DNA from: Gluconobacter cerevisiae
GTDB lineage: Bacteria > Pseudomonadota > Alphaproteobacteria > Acetobacterales > Acetobacteraceae
Direction of reading: 5' to 3'
Length of the DNA: 64,000 nt
NCBI RefSeq assembly: GCF_015244675.1
Contig: NZ_JABCQO010000003.1
Location: 266,465-330,464, forward strand
Below, in pieces: positions 56,268-64,000 of this stretch (position 1 is the first letter of the stretch; every line of letters begins with the position of its first letter). The notes beneath the pieces are model-generated. The model did not search any database and was not told the origin of the DNA. It saw only the letters and a list, made by a program, of their open reading frames with translations. Both the position numbers and the translations under genes were made by a program.

Positions 56268-57296
56268 TCAGCCGATCTGCGGTACGCCTTGCGTCGCAAG
56301 GGTCAGGCGATAGATGGATGTATGACATGCCATGAAAAGCTGGTTTCGATGAACGCCCCCGAAACAGACGTTCGGACAACGTTCAGGCAGATCAATATGT
56401 CCGATCTGCTTGGCCTGCGAATTGAAAATCGCGACCCCGTCCAAACCCTCGCCTGAACCCCATCCACACCATAAGTTGCCGTTGATATCCGCGCGCAGGC
56501 CGTCCGCCGTCCCTTCTGCACAATCCAGGAAAACTCTTTGGCTGGAGGTCGTGCCGTTTGCAGAAACATCATACGTCCATATCTGTCGATGAGGGGTGTG
56601 ACGGGATGCGATGACATAAAGGGTTTTTTCGTCGGGCGAAAAGCAGAGTCCGTTTGGCCCCGGTACATCCTCCAGCACGGCCTCGGTCTTCCGCGTCCGC
56701 GGATCGATCCGATAGACGCGCGCAGCCTGAACGGGGGACAGATCTCCTTCGGAAAAGTTCGGCCCGAAAGCCGGATCTGTAAACCAGATGGCACCATCAG
56801 AAGTGCACACGATATCGTTGGGAGAGTTGAAAGGTTTGCCGTCAAACCCATCCGCAAGAACAGTAATCCGGCCATCGGCTTCCGTACGAGTGATGCGCCG
56901 GGTGGCACATTCACACGTCAGCAGCCTGCCCTGACGGTCAACCGTATTGCCATTGGAAAAATTCGATGAAGCCCGGAAGACGGATGTCTCTCCCGTCGTC
57001 TCATCCCATTTCATGATGCGGTTGCCACGGATGTCACTGAAAAGCAGAAGATTGGCCTCTCCCAGCCACACGGGACCCTCCGTCCATTCAAACCCGGTTG
57101 CGATCCGCTCCACAACGGACAGAGTATTGACGGAGGTTTTGAACGCAGGATCGAGGATTCTGACAGCAGGGTCCGGCAGCCGGAGTGATGCCTCCCACAT
57201 ATTCGCATGAGCGGGATGCCACGACGAAAGAGACGCGGCTGCGCCTGCCAGAGCCACGGATCCAAGAAACGATCGACGCTTCAATATGATGCTCAT
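56268..57296 (-). CDS. Tat-exported SMP-30/gluconolactonase-type lactonase
   Basis: A 342-residue protein with a Tat signal (LKRRSFLGSVALAGAAASLS) and an SMP-30 six-bladed propeller: FEWTEGPVWLGEANLLLFSD, SPNDIVCTSDGAIWFTDPAF, GPNGLCFSPDEKTLYV and EGTADGLRADINGNLW hold the metal-binding acidic and asparagine residues. It should hydrolyse aldonolactones made in the periplasm by membrane dehydrogenases. It is divergent from the beta-propeller gene, with an operator between them. Confidence 0.88.
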   Translation of the reverse strand: MSIILKRRSFLGSVALAGAAASLSSWHPAHANMWEASLRLPDPAVRILDPAFKTSVNTLSVVERIATGFEWTEGPVWLGEANLLLFSDIRGNRIMKWDETTGETSVFRASSNFSNGNTVDRQGRLLTCECATRRITRTEADGRITVLADGFDGKPFNSPNDIVCTSDGAIWFTDPAFGPNFSEGDLSPVQAARVYRIDPRTRKTEAVLEDVPGPNGLCFSPDEKTLYVIASRHTPHRQIWTYDVSANGTTSSQRVFLDCAEGTADGLRADINGNLWCGWGSGEGLDGVAIFNSQAKQIGHIDLPERCPNVCFGGVHRNQLFMACHTSIYRLTLATQGVPQIG

Positions 57297-57329
57297 CTCA
57301 TACCCGCAGAATACGCGTTCAATAGTAAT

Positions 57330-57343
57330 TGAAAGCGTTTACA
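57330..57343. promoter_or_regulatory. LacI-type operator candidate between divergent genes
   Basis: TGAAAGCGTTTACA is 34 bp from the lactonase start and 77 bp from the start of the propeller gene, so one site could control both. Confidence 0.7.
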
Positions 57344-57420
57344 TCTTCGATATAAATGTACCATCATTCAATTTGAGTTTTTTGTATCACTTTGTTGTTA
57401 TTAATGGATAACAAATCACA

Positions 57421-58596
57421 ATGACTGACCAACCCTCCTTAGCCGCCAGGCAGTCCCGACAGCAGAAAAGGCGGCACCTAAGTCCGGTCACAGTGGCCAT
57501 CCTGTGCGCATTTTTCGTGCATGGCGTTCATGCGGCAGACCAATGGGCCATTTCGGCAAATGACGGCCATACGACAACCAATACTGCCGGGAAAATGGTC
57601 ACTGCCGGGATGATCGTCCCGGACAGCCTCTCCCTGATCCGATTCGAGCATGGCTTGCCTGTATTGGGAAAAACCCTTCACCTGCCCAGCTCGGTCGAAG
57701 GACCTCCGACAACAGTCTGGATCGCCCCGGATTCATGCTGGGCCATCGTCACAGCCGGGTCGCACGCAGGCGCGCATGCGGGAGATCCCGTCATCGAAGA
57801 TGATGTTGTATCGGTCGTAGCCATCGACCACGCCACCCTGCGCCTAGTTCAGACGCTTCACGCGGGCTTGGGCGCAAGTCAGGTCACCGTGTCACCGGAC
57901 CAGAAATGGGTACTCGTTGGAAACCGGAGAAGCGGAACAGTCTCTGTCTTTGCCGTCGCACACCGGCAACTCCATCCTGTCCAGACCCTGAGCATGGGGG
58001 CTGACAGCAACCCGGCTTCCGTCCTTTTCCTGCCGGACGGGCAACATGTCGTGGTCGTACTGCGCGGCCCGCATCAGCTCGCCCTCCTCGACAGGCGCAG
58101 AGACGGTTTTGACGTGCAGGAGCAACGTCTCGATCTTGGCGATGCCCCCAACACGATGGATATCACCAGATCAGGCCTCATCGCCATAGGAGATCAGGGC
58201 CCTGCACACCCCGCCGTGCATCTAGTGCGGCTGAATGAGGGGACGTTAAATCTGCTCAGCACAATACCGGTCGCCCCCGGCCCCGAACCCCTCCGATTTT
58301 CTCCGGACGGGCGCTACCTCGCCGTGGGCGCTGTCAACAACTCCAACAAAGATCCGTCGAAACACGGAACTCTTACACTCTATCGTGTTGACGGAAGCAG
58401 GCTGGCGCCCATAGCGAGTGAAAATGTTGGACGCTGGCCCCAGGGCATCATGTTTTCTCCAGATGGTTACACCCTTGTCGTGCAGAACACGACCGACAAG
58501 ACAATGACTGTTCTGAAATGGGACGGTATAAGACTGCATCCGGCCGGCACCCTCTCCATGACAGCCGGGCCGGCAGCGGCCGCAACGTCATGGTAA
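57421..58596 (+). CDS. Secreted YVTN-type beta-propeller protein
   Basis: A 391-residue exported protein: signal peptide ending near VHGVHAADQ, then repeated blades of the form SQVTVSPDQKWVLVGNRRSG and LRFSPDGRYLAVGAVNNS, typical of YVTN or lactonase-type propellers. No catalytic set is evident. Its stop overlaps the start of the LacI gene, so the two are translationally coupled. It may bind or hydrolyse a sugar lactone. Confidence 0.75.
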   Translation: MTDQPSLAARQSRQQKRRHLSPVTVAILCAFFVHGVHAADQWAISANDGHTTTNTAGKMVTAGMIVPDSLSLIRFEHGLPVLGKTLHLPSSVEGPPTTVWIAPDSCWAIVTAGSHAGAHAGDPVIEDDVVSVVAIDHATLRLVQTLHAGLGASQVTVSPDQKWVLVGNRRSGTVSVFAVAHRQLHPVQTLSMGADSNPASVLFLPDGQHVVVVLRGPHQLALLDRRRDGFDVQEQRLDLGDAPNTMDITRSGLIAIGDQGPAHPAVHLVRLNEGTLNLLSTIPVAPGPEPLRFSPDGRYLAVGAVNNSNKDPSKHGTLTLYRVDGSRLAPIASENVGRWPQGIMFSPDGYTLVVQNTTDKTMTVLKWDGIRLHPAGTLSMTAGPAAAATSW

Positions 58597-59708
58597 AGCC
58601 CTCCGGACCGGTAACGGGAACGCAAGCATTGAGCACAATCAACCCTGAACACCCCTTGCCCAGAAAAAACAGGAGCTCAAACAGCGACGGTCGCACGCGC
58701 CTTCCGGTCGCGCAGGATGTTGCGGAACTCGCGGGCGTCTCCATCGCCACAGTGTCCCGGGCCCTGAACGAACCCGAGAAAGTAAGACCGGTAACACGCG
58801 AAGCCGTCATGAAAGCCGCTGCGGAACTTGGCTTTGTGCTGAACAGCGCCGCACGCGCGCTGAGTACGCGTCGCTCCTCAACAGTTGGCGTGATCGTGCC
58901 CAGCTATGGAAACGAGGTGTTCGTGCGGGCGCTTTCGAGTTTTCAAAGAACGATGCGGGCTGCAGGATATCAGGTGCTGGCGGCCAGTTCCGAATACGAT
59001 CTCGCCACCGAAATGCAGGAAGTCGCTTTTCTGTTGCAGCGCGGCGTTGATGGACTGATGCTGGTTGGCGGCATCCACGATCCAGCCCTTTATGCGCGTG
59101 CGGAACGCAGTCAGGTTCCCATCATCCAGAGCTTCAGCCTTTCCGACCGTGAATACTGTGTCGGCTTCGATAACCGGGAGGCCACATTTCGTGCCGCAAA
59201 CTACCTCCTAGACCTCGGCCACAAGCGACTTGCCGTCGTCACCGGCACACGTGAAAACAATGACCGAGCAGCCCCACGGGCCGAAGGTGTGCATCTGGCC
59301 ATGGCAGAGCGCGGCCTGAAACTCAGTCCGGCGCATGATCTGATTGTCTCGTCAGGGATTGTGGCTGGCCGGGATGCCTTTAGCCAACTGATGGGCGGTC
59401 CGGAAAAGCAGCGGCCGACAGCCATTATTTGTGGAACGGATGAAATCGCACTGGGCATCATGAGCGAGGCATCCGAGAGAGGCATTGATATCCCCCGGGC
59501 GCTTTCCGTAATCGGTTTCAACGATTCAAGCTTCTCTGCCGTTCTCTCGCCCCCACTGACAACCATTCGTGTCGATGCCGACGAAATCGGGAAGTCATCG
59601 GCTCTTGCCCTGCTCAACCTCATGGGCGCCAGAACGACGGTCCAAGTCACCCGGATTACTCCCGAGCTTGTCCTTCGGGGAACCGTAGCCCCGCCGGAGA
59701 AGCTCTAG
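58590..59708 (+). CDS. LacI-family transcriptional regulator
   Basis: A 372-residue regulator. The HTH is VAQDVAELAGVSIATVSRAL, following a 45-residue N-terminal extension; the periplasmic-binding-like domain starts at TVGVIVPSYGNEVFVRALSS. The ATG at 58590 overlaps the previous stop. Convergent overlap with the FMN oxidase gene: their TAG stops share the palindrome CTAG. Four LacI-type palindromes in the cluster are its likely targets. Confidence 0.92.
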   Translation: MVKPSGPVTGTQALSTINPEHPLPRKNRSSNSDGRTRLPVAQDVAELAGVSIATVSRALNEPEKVRPVTREAVMKAAAELGFVLNSAARALSTRRSSTVGVIVPSYGNEVFVRALSSFQRTMRAAGYQVLAASSEYDLATEMQEVAFLLQRGVDGLMLVGGIHDPALYARAERSQVPIIQSFSLSDREYCVGFDNREATFRAANYLLDLGHKRLAVVTGTRENNDRAAPRAEGVHLAMAERGLKLSPAHDLIVSSGIVAGRDAFSQLMGGPEKQRPTAIICGTDEIALGIMSEASERGIDIPRALSVIGFNDSSFSAVLSPPLTTIRVDADEIGKSSALALLNLMGARTTVQVTRITPELVLRGTVAPPEKL

Positions 59709-60949
59709 AGACAGGCCTTTCTAACAAAATTTTCGTTCAGTTCTGCGACGGAATTCACACCCAGCATCGCCATGTCGCGCATGATTTCGTCGCGCATGAT
59801 GTTATAGGCATGCTCCACCCCTCTCTGACCATCATAAGCTGCTGCGAATAGAAAAGGCCGTCCCATCAGCGTGAAATCCGCTCCCAGAGCCAGCGCCTTG
59901 AGGACATCGGACCCCCGGCGAATACCGCCATCGATGATGACCTTCATATCTCCCTTTCGAGATGCAACCTCTGGCAGAACACGCAGAGGCGCCATCGCAT
60001 AATCGAGTTGACGGCCACCGTGGTTGGAAAGAATGATGCCGTCCGCGCCATGATCCCGCGCCATGAAGGCGTCATGCGGAGAAATGATGCCCTTAATGAC
60101 CAGAGGCCCCTTCCAGCGCCTGCGAATAAACGCGATATGCTCCCAAGTCAGCTTGTCGCGCGCAACAGTATTACGAACTTTGCGGGACATCATCGGTGGA
60201 CCACGATCGGCTTCCGTATTTTCAAAATGTGGCGCACCGTGCTTCAGAAAGGTTCTGGTCACAGTTCCCAAAAGCCAGCGTGGATGGGTTACACTCTGCA
60301 TCATCACACGGGGAGTAACCCGGATCGGCATTGCAAATCCCGACCTGATATTATGTTCACGATTGCCAAGTATCGGCGTATCGACGGTAACGACGAGATT
60401 TCTATAGCCCGCGGCTTCGACCCGGTCGAGCATGCGCGTGATCCGATCAAAATCCCCGGCAAGATACCCCTGAAACCAGGCATCAGGATTGACGGCAATG
60501 ACGTCTTCCAGCCGAATCAGTGAAGAAGCGCTGAGGATCATGGGAATGTTGCACGAGCGGGCCGCACCCGCCAGCGCGAGATCCGCACGATAGGCGACGA
60601 ACGCTGCCCCCCCTAAAGGCCCGATCGAAAATGGCGCGGAATACGTTTTCCCAAACAGGCTGGTCTGCGTAGACCGTGCGGAAGTATCGACCAGCGCACG
60701 AGGTGTGAAACTATAATCCTGATAGGATTGACGGCCATTGCGCATGGCGCTTTCCGTTTCCACACCGCCTGCGACGTATTGATAGATCATGCGTGGAAGG
60801 AAAGGCTTGCAGTGCAGCTCAAAATCATCAAGCGCGAGAATATCCCGCAGACGTGCCGACAAAATCCGGGGAGCCGCCTTAAGTGCTGCGGAAAGATCAG
60901 GAGGGGCAGTCTGCGGAACGCCGTCAGCCGCTTTTATGATGTCACCCAT
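59705..60949 (-). CDS. FMN-dependent alpha-hydroxy-acid oxidizing protein
   Basis: A 414-residue FMN TIM-barrel enzyme of the L-lactate dehydrogenase/glycolate oxidase family. Visible are FSIGPLGGAAFVAYRADLAL, VTVDTPILGNREHNIRSGF, LVIKGIISPHDAFMARDHGA with the FMN lysine, and LSNHGGRQLDYA with the catalytic histidine and arginine. The substrate is a 2-hydroxy acid, not known. The ATG at 60949 is chosen because homology starts there; an upstream extension has no match. A LacI-type site lies 33 bp upstream. Confidence 0.9.
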   Translation of the reverse strand: MGDIIKAADGVPQTAPPDLSAALKAAPRILSARLRDILALDDFELHCKPFLPRMIYQYVAGGVETESAMRNGRQSYQDYSFTPRALVDTSARSTQTSLFGKTYSAPFSIGPLGGAAFVAYRADLALAGAARSCNIPMILSASSLIRLEDVIAVNPDAWFQGYLAGDFDRITRMLDRVEAAGYRNLVVTVDTPILGNREHNIRSGFAMPIRVTPRVMMQSVTHPRWLLGTVTRTFLKHGAPHFENTEADRGPPMMSRKVRNTVARDKLTWEHIAFIRRRWKGPLVIKGIISPHDAFMARDHGADGIILSNHGGRQLDYAMAPLRVLPEVASRKGDMKVIIDGGIRRGSDVLKALALGADFTLMGRPFLFAAAYDGQRGVEHAYNIMRDEIMRDMAMLGVNSVAELNENFVRKACL

Positions 60950-60981
60950 TTCCAGACATGCTCCTGTGCTTAAATTTATTA

Positions 60982-60995
60982 TGTAAGCCTTTACA
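60982..60995. promoter_or_regulatory. LacI-type operator candidate before the FMN oxidase gene
   Basis: TGTAAGCCTTTACA, a 14-bp near-palindrome 33 bp upstream of the start of the hydroxy-acid oxidase gene. Confidence 0.65.
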
Positions 60996-61221
60996 TTTCC
61001 TTTATGTCCCTTTTTCCTCCTGTTGCAAGGGACACATGGTACATCCCCGCAGTCCCATCTGTTCACTCATAACGTCGAAGCTTCGAGTAAATCAATTTAT
61101 GTTATTGTTTTTGTTTTATTTTTCCAATTGATCCTATCAGGATCTTCTAACTTTGCATTTAAAGATCACGCAAAAATGAGCGCCATTTTAGGGAGCGCCA
61201 TTAACGGCACCCTCAAGAGCA

Positions 61222-61235
61222 TGTAATCGTTTCCA
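61222..61235. promoter_or_regulatory. LacI-type operator candidate before the cytoplasmic lactonase gene
   Basis: TGTAATCGTTTCCA, the weakest of the four sites, lies 45 bp before the lactonase ATG. The rest of the 330-bp divergent region is AT-rich and has a GATCCT/AGGATC hairpin at 61130-61144. Confidence 0.55.
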
Positions 61236-61279
61236 AAATTACCATTCCGGATTCCAATTCACGTAAGAAAGGAGAGCTT

Positions 61280-62359
61280 ATGCCTTGCGGATTTTTCGCT
61301 TATGTCGGTTGCTACACGACTGTAGAGCGGCAGGCACGCGGCCGGGGGATCAACGTTTATCATGTGAACGACACGCTCACTGAGTGGAAACATCTTCAGA
61401 ATATATCGACACCCGACAATCCCTCATTCCTTTCGCTTGATCGAAGCGGAGACTATCTCTGTGCCATTCATGGAGACCGCAACCATATCTCGTCTTACGC
61501 TATCGATCGCCAGAACGGCCTTCTCCAACGCAGGTCCGGTGTTGAATGCGGTGGACGCAATCCGGTTCATCTCGTTTTTGATACGACCAACCGCTTCATC
61601 GTGATCCCGAATTATGCAGATGGCACTCTCACATCTGTTTCCTTCGATGAGGCCAACGGCATGCTCGGCGCGGTCACGTCATCGGCAACACTCCCGGGAG
61701 AGCGTGGCCCTCACCGGATCGAACAGCATTGCTCCCATCCTCATGGCGTAACATTCGATCCCGCAGAACGCTTCCTGTATGTCCCAGACAAAGGTCTGGA
61801 CCGTATTTTCGTTTTCCGTTTTCACGAGGGACACTTTCGGTTTGTCGACAGCATACCAACACGTGAAGGCGCAGGCCCCAGACATATCGTCTTTCATCCA
61901 ACCAAACCTTGCGCCTATGTCATCAACGAACTGGACTGTACGGTAACGTATTATCGCCATGATTCCGAAACCGGTAAGTTGACTCCTCAGCAGATTGTTC
62001 AGGCTCTTCCAGAGAATTACACAGGAAACGGGAGAGGAGCAGAAATCGCCCTTTCCCCGGACGCAAAGTCAGTACTCGTCTCCCTTCGTGGCGCCGATCT
62101 TCTGAGCGTCCTCTCCATAGACAACAATACCGGAACGCTTTTTCTCACCCAATCAATCGGGAGCGGGGGCAAAACGCCACGGTTTTTTACAATCGTCGTG
62201 CCTACATCAACGATTCTGATCGCCCACGAAGCGTCGGACACAATAGGGCGCGTCGCCTTTACGACTCAGGGGCTGGACGTTACGGGTATTCAGCATTGTG
62301 TGAACGTTGCCAGTCCGAGCAGTATTGTTCTCAGGCCGGCATCAGCTCAACCGGCCTGA
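61280..62359 (+). CDS. Lactonase family protein (6-phosphogluconolactonase-type beta-propeller)
   Basis: A 359-residue seven-bladed propeller of the YbhE/Pgl type, starting MPCGFFAYVGCYTTVERQAR. The family segments are CSHPHGVTFDPAERFLYVPD, GAGPRHIVFHPTKPCAYVIN, and GRGAEIALSPDAKSVLVSLR. There is no signal peptide, so it works in the cytoplasm, unlike the SMP-30 protein of the cluster. It likely opens a sugar lactone formed by oxidation. The start has AAGGAGAG at six bases. Confidence 0.85.
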   Translation: MPCGFFAYVGCYTTVERQARGRGINVYHVNDTLTEWKHLQNISTPDNPSFLSLDRSGDYLCAIHGDRNHISSYAIDRQNGLLQRRSGVECGGRNPVHLVFDTTNRFIVIPNYADGTLTSVSFDEANGMLGAVTSSATLPGERGPHRIEQHCSHPHGVTFDPAERFLYVPDKGLDRIFVFRFHEGHFRFVDSIPTREGAGPRHIVFHPTKPCAYVINELDCTVTYYRHDSETGKLTPQQIVQALPENYTGNGRGAEIALSPDAKSVLVSLRGADLLSVLSIDNNTGTLFLTQSIGSGGKTPRFFTIVVPTSTILIAHEASDTIGRVAFTTQGLDVTGIQHCVNVASPSSIVLRPASAQPA

Positions 62360-62404
62360 AACACCGGAAAACTTTCGGCCTCCAAAGGCAGACATATCTG
62401 TTTG

Positions 62405-63865
62405 CTAAAAAATCTGAACGGTCGATTTAAAGCCCAGAACATGCGCCGTCCGCAGATTTTTCTGACCGTTCGGGTTGAAGAAGATTTGATAATCCGGCGC
62501 AAAAGCAAAACCCCGGGTTATCTGGATCTGATAATTGACTTCGAAAACAGCGGCATTTTTTTGAACACCCGTCGCATGATTGGGCATCAGACTTGCTGCT
62601 CCCTCTTCAAGATAATTCGCCTCTGTAGCGCTCACGCCACCGGAAATTTTTTCGTACATTCCTATGAAATTCAGAGCATCCTGAGGACGCGAACGGATAA
62701 ACCCACGATTAATAAAACCGAAATAGGTCTCCCAGCGCCGGAGCGCAACACGTGGGTCATTGAGAATGAAACCACCAATCAGTGTCGTGCCTGACGAAGC
62801 TGGCGCTCCCTGCGGCTGCCATATTTTCTGATCCGTTTCAAACCATGCAGTCCAACTCCTGTTATGCTGCATCGCCTTTTTGCGCGTCATACTGAATGGC
62901 AGACCATGAATATCGTAATAGTTATCCGAGAGCGGAACAGTCAGAAGACGCGCGCCAATCTTATAATGCCCAGCAAGCTTGTGCTTCGCACCAAACTCGG
63001 GTTCCCACCCCATTTCAACCGGTATCGACTGACCAAGAACGGCCGACCCACCACTGAATTTGAAGCCGCTCCGGTTATAGAGATTGGAGAACATACTTTT
63101 CTCAGGAAAATAGACGGCTGCCTGAATATAAGTATAGCGAGACGGACGGCCGCGCACCCGGGTCCCCCAGACACCCGCGGGATAACGGCCAATATAGTCA
63201 TTATCACTCACGGCTCTGGGACGACCACACAGACTGTTGTTGATGAAATTGCAGAACAGGGGCGAGTTGGAGAAATCCGATAGTTCAGTCATACGCCCGC
63301 CAGCAATCGCCAGTCGGCCACCGAAAAGGTTTTCCTCACCATAAGCCATAACCAGATGAACGACGACATTCCCCCCGCCGCCATAAATTTCCGACGCATG
63401 CCCCAACCAGTCACCAAACATCCGGTTGGCAGTCGTGCCATAACGACTTGTAAAAACGGCATGCGTCGCAAAACCCCGTAGGCCGATCAGTTTGTCCCAG
63501 TTCATATGCAGAACCGTACTGAGTTGCCCGGCATTGCTTGCTCCCTGCCGGTAGTTTCTGAAACCCGGCGTGGGCTTGGTGAGCGCCCCCGTAAATTCGT
63601 TGGTATTGGACATCAGCAATGCAATGCCATGCGCCCTCAACCAAGCCCGCACACCAAAAAAATCCGGAAGAAACGCAGGAGGATTTTCAAACGGCGGCAC
63701 CACCGGGCCACTCAACGGGGTTGCAGGGAGGGGCTTTGCGACCCGAATACTGGCATCGTAAGTTGGCTCAGCCTCCTGAATCGTTTGAGCATACGCGGAA
63801 CCACAGAACAGGGCTGCACTACCGATTAGCAATGCAGCCGAATACCTCACAGAACCAGAAATCAT
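62405..63865 (-). CDS. oprB: Carbohydrate-selective porin, OprB family
   Basis: A 486-residue outer-membrane porin: signal ends at GSAYAQT; the OprB pattern includes GVRAWLRAHGIALLMSNTNE, AGQLSTVLHMNWDKLIGLRG, and VFEVNYQIQITRGFAFAPDY, and the protein ends in phenylalanine (KSTVQIF) as barrel proteins do. It admits sugars into the periplasm where the dehydrogenases act. The gene is intact. Only about 28 bp separate its ATG from an IS5-type element, so the native promoter was probably displaced. Confidence 0.92.
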   Translation of the reverse strand: MISGSVRYSAALLIGSAALFCGSAYAQTIQEAEPTYDASIRVAKPLPATPLSGPVVPPFENPPAFLPDFFGVRAWLRAHGIALLMSNTNEFTGALTKPTPGFRNYRQGASNAGQLSTVLHMNWDKLIGLRGFATHAVFTSRYGTTANRMFGDWLGHASEIYGGGGNVVVHLVMAYGEENLFGGRLAIAGGRMTELSDFSNSPLFCNFINNSLCGRPRAVSDNDYIGRYPAGVWGTRVRGRPSRYTYIQAAVYFPEKSMFSNLYNRSGFKFSGGSAVLGQSIPVEMGWEPEFGAKHKLAGHYKIGARLLTVPLSDNYYDIHGLPFSMTRKKAMQHNRSWTAWFETDQKIWQPQGAPASSGTTLIGGFILNDPRVALRRWETYFGFINRGFIRSRPQDALNFIGMYEKISGGVSATEANYLEEGAASLMPNHATGVQKNAAVFEVNYQIQITRGFAFAPDYQIFFNPNGQKNLRTAHVLGFKSTVQIF

Positions 63866-63901
63866 GATCGTTGCTTCTCGCGATTTACCTAGGCTCAGGA
63901 C

Positions 63902-64000
63902 TCATTCTTTGAGGTAGAAGATGACGCTTGCTGCGATGTGGATTGCGGACATGAATGTATGAGCGCAGCGGTCATATCGGGTCGCAACACGTCGCCAGTC
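63902..64000 (-). mobile_element. IS5-family transposase C-terminus, continuing past the right edge
   Basis: The minus strand from the window edge reads DWRRVATRYDRCAHTFMSAI and ends HIAASVIFYLKE then a stop. This is the usual C-terminus of IS5-group transposases (IS1031/IS427-like) common in acetic acid bacteria. The terminal repeat probably ends near 63893 (GGCTCAGGACTC). Only 32 codons are visible. Confidence 0.85.

Overview
The window is most likely chromosomal DNA of an acetic acid bacterium (Acetobacteraceae; Gluconobacter, Acetobacter or Komagataeibacter type). Evidence is the ffh-rpsP-rimM-trmD-rplS-leuCDB order, a three-subunit membrane dehydrogenase (small subunit, GMC flavoprotein, triheme cytochrome c), several periplasmic lactonase-type proteins, an OprB porin, and GC-rich, tightly overlapped genes. 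The genus is inferred, not proven.

Left core (1-11152): a truncated M3 oligopeptidase; two tandem class I aminotransferases; then one co-directional minus-strand run, ffh, rpsP, rimM, trmD, rplS, leuC, leuD, leuB, closed by a clear intrinsic terminator; a Spy/CpxP-like periplasmic protein; and tRNA-Ser(UGA).

Genomic island (11139-42197): about 31 kb inserted at the 3' end of tRNA-Ser. It is bounded by a 16-bp direct repeat (11139-11154 and 42182-42197), with paired TCCCAYCTTA arm-like repeats inside both ends and a DUF4102-type integrase at the right. The left two thirds is a defence cluster: Hachiman (hamA, hamB); a DUF1156-type DNA methyltransferase paired with a 1401-residue Cas4/RecB-like nuclease-UPF1-like helicase; an uncharacterised pair made of an NdpA-like protein and a three-helix membrane protein; a DnaQ-like exonuclease cut short by an IS3 fragment; and a STAND NTPase with a nuclease-like N-terminus and TPR-like C-terminus. 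An IS91-type element with its own tyrosine recombinase separates this from the right third. That part holds an FkbM methyltransferase, a CI/LexA-type repressor lacking both catalytic protease residues, small membrane and lipoprotein genes, a four-gene operon of unknown function, and three 20-bp repeats at an exact 42-bp period.

Junction (42198-44400): a second integrase faces away from the first across the att copy, with its own TGGGGGTATC repeats, followed by a decayed IS3 transposase. This looks like the remains of a second element.

Right core (44471-64000): a four-carbon acid sugar operon (ltnD, otnK, otnC, GntP transporter, otnI) with a divergent LysR regulator; then a periplasmic oxidation cluster (racemase-like protein, three-subunit dehydrogenase, cupin protein, SMP-30 lactonase, two beta-propeller proteins, FMN hydroxy-acid oxidase, OprB porin) with a LacI-type regulator. 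Four matching LacI-type palindromes stand before genes of this cluster. An IS5-type transposase end lies about 28 bp upstream of the porin start at the right edge.
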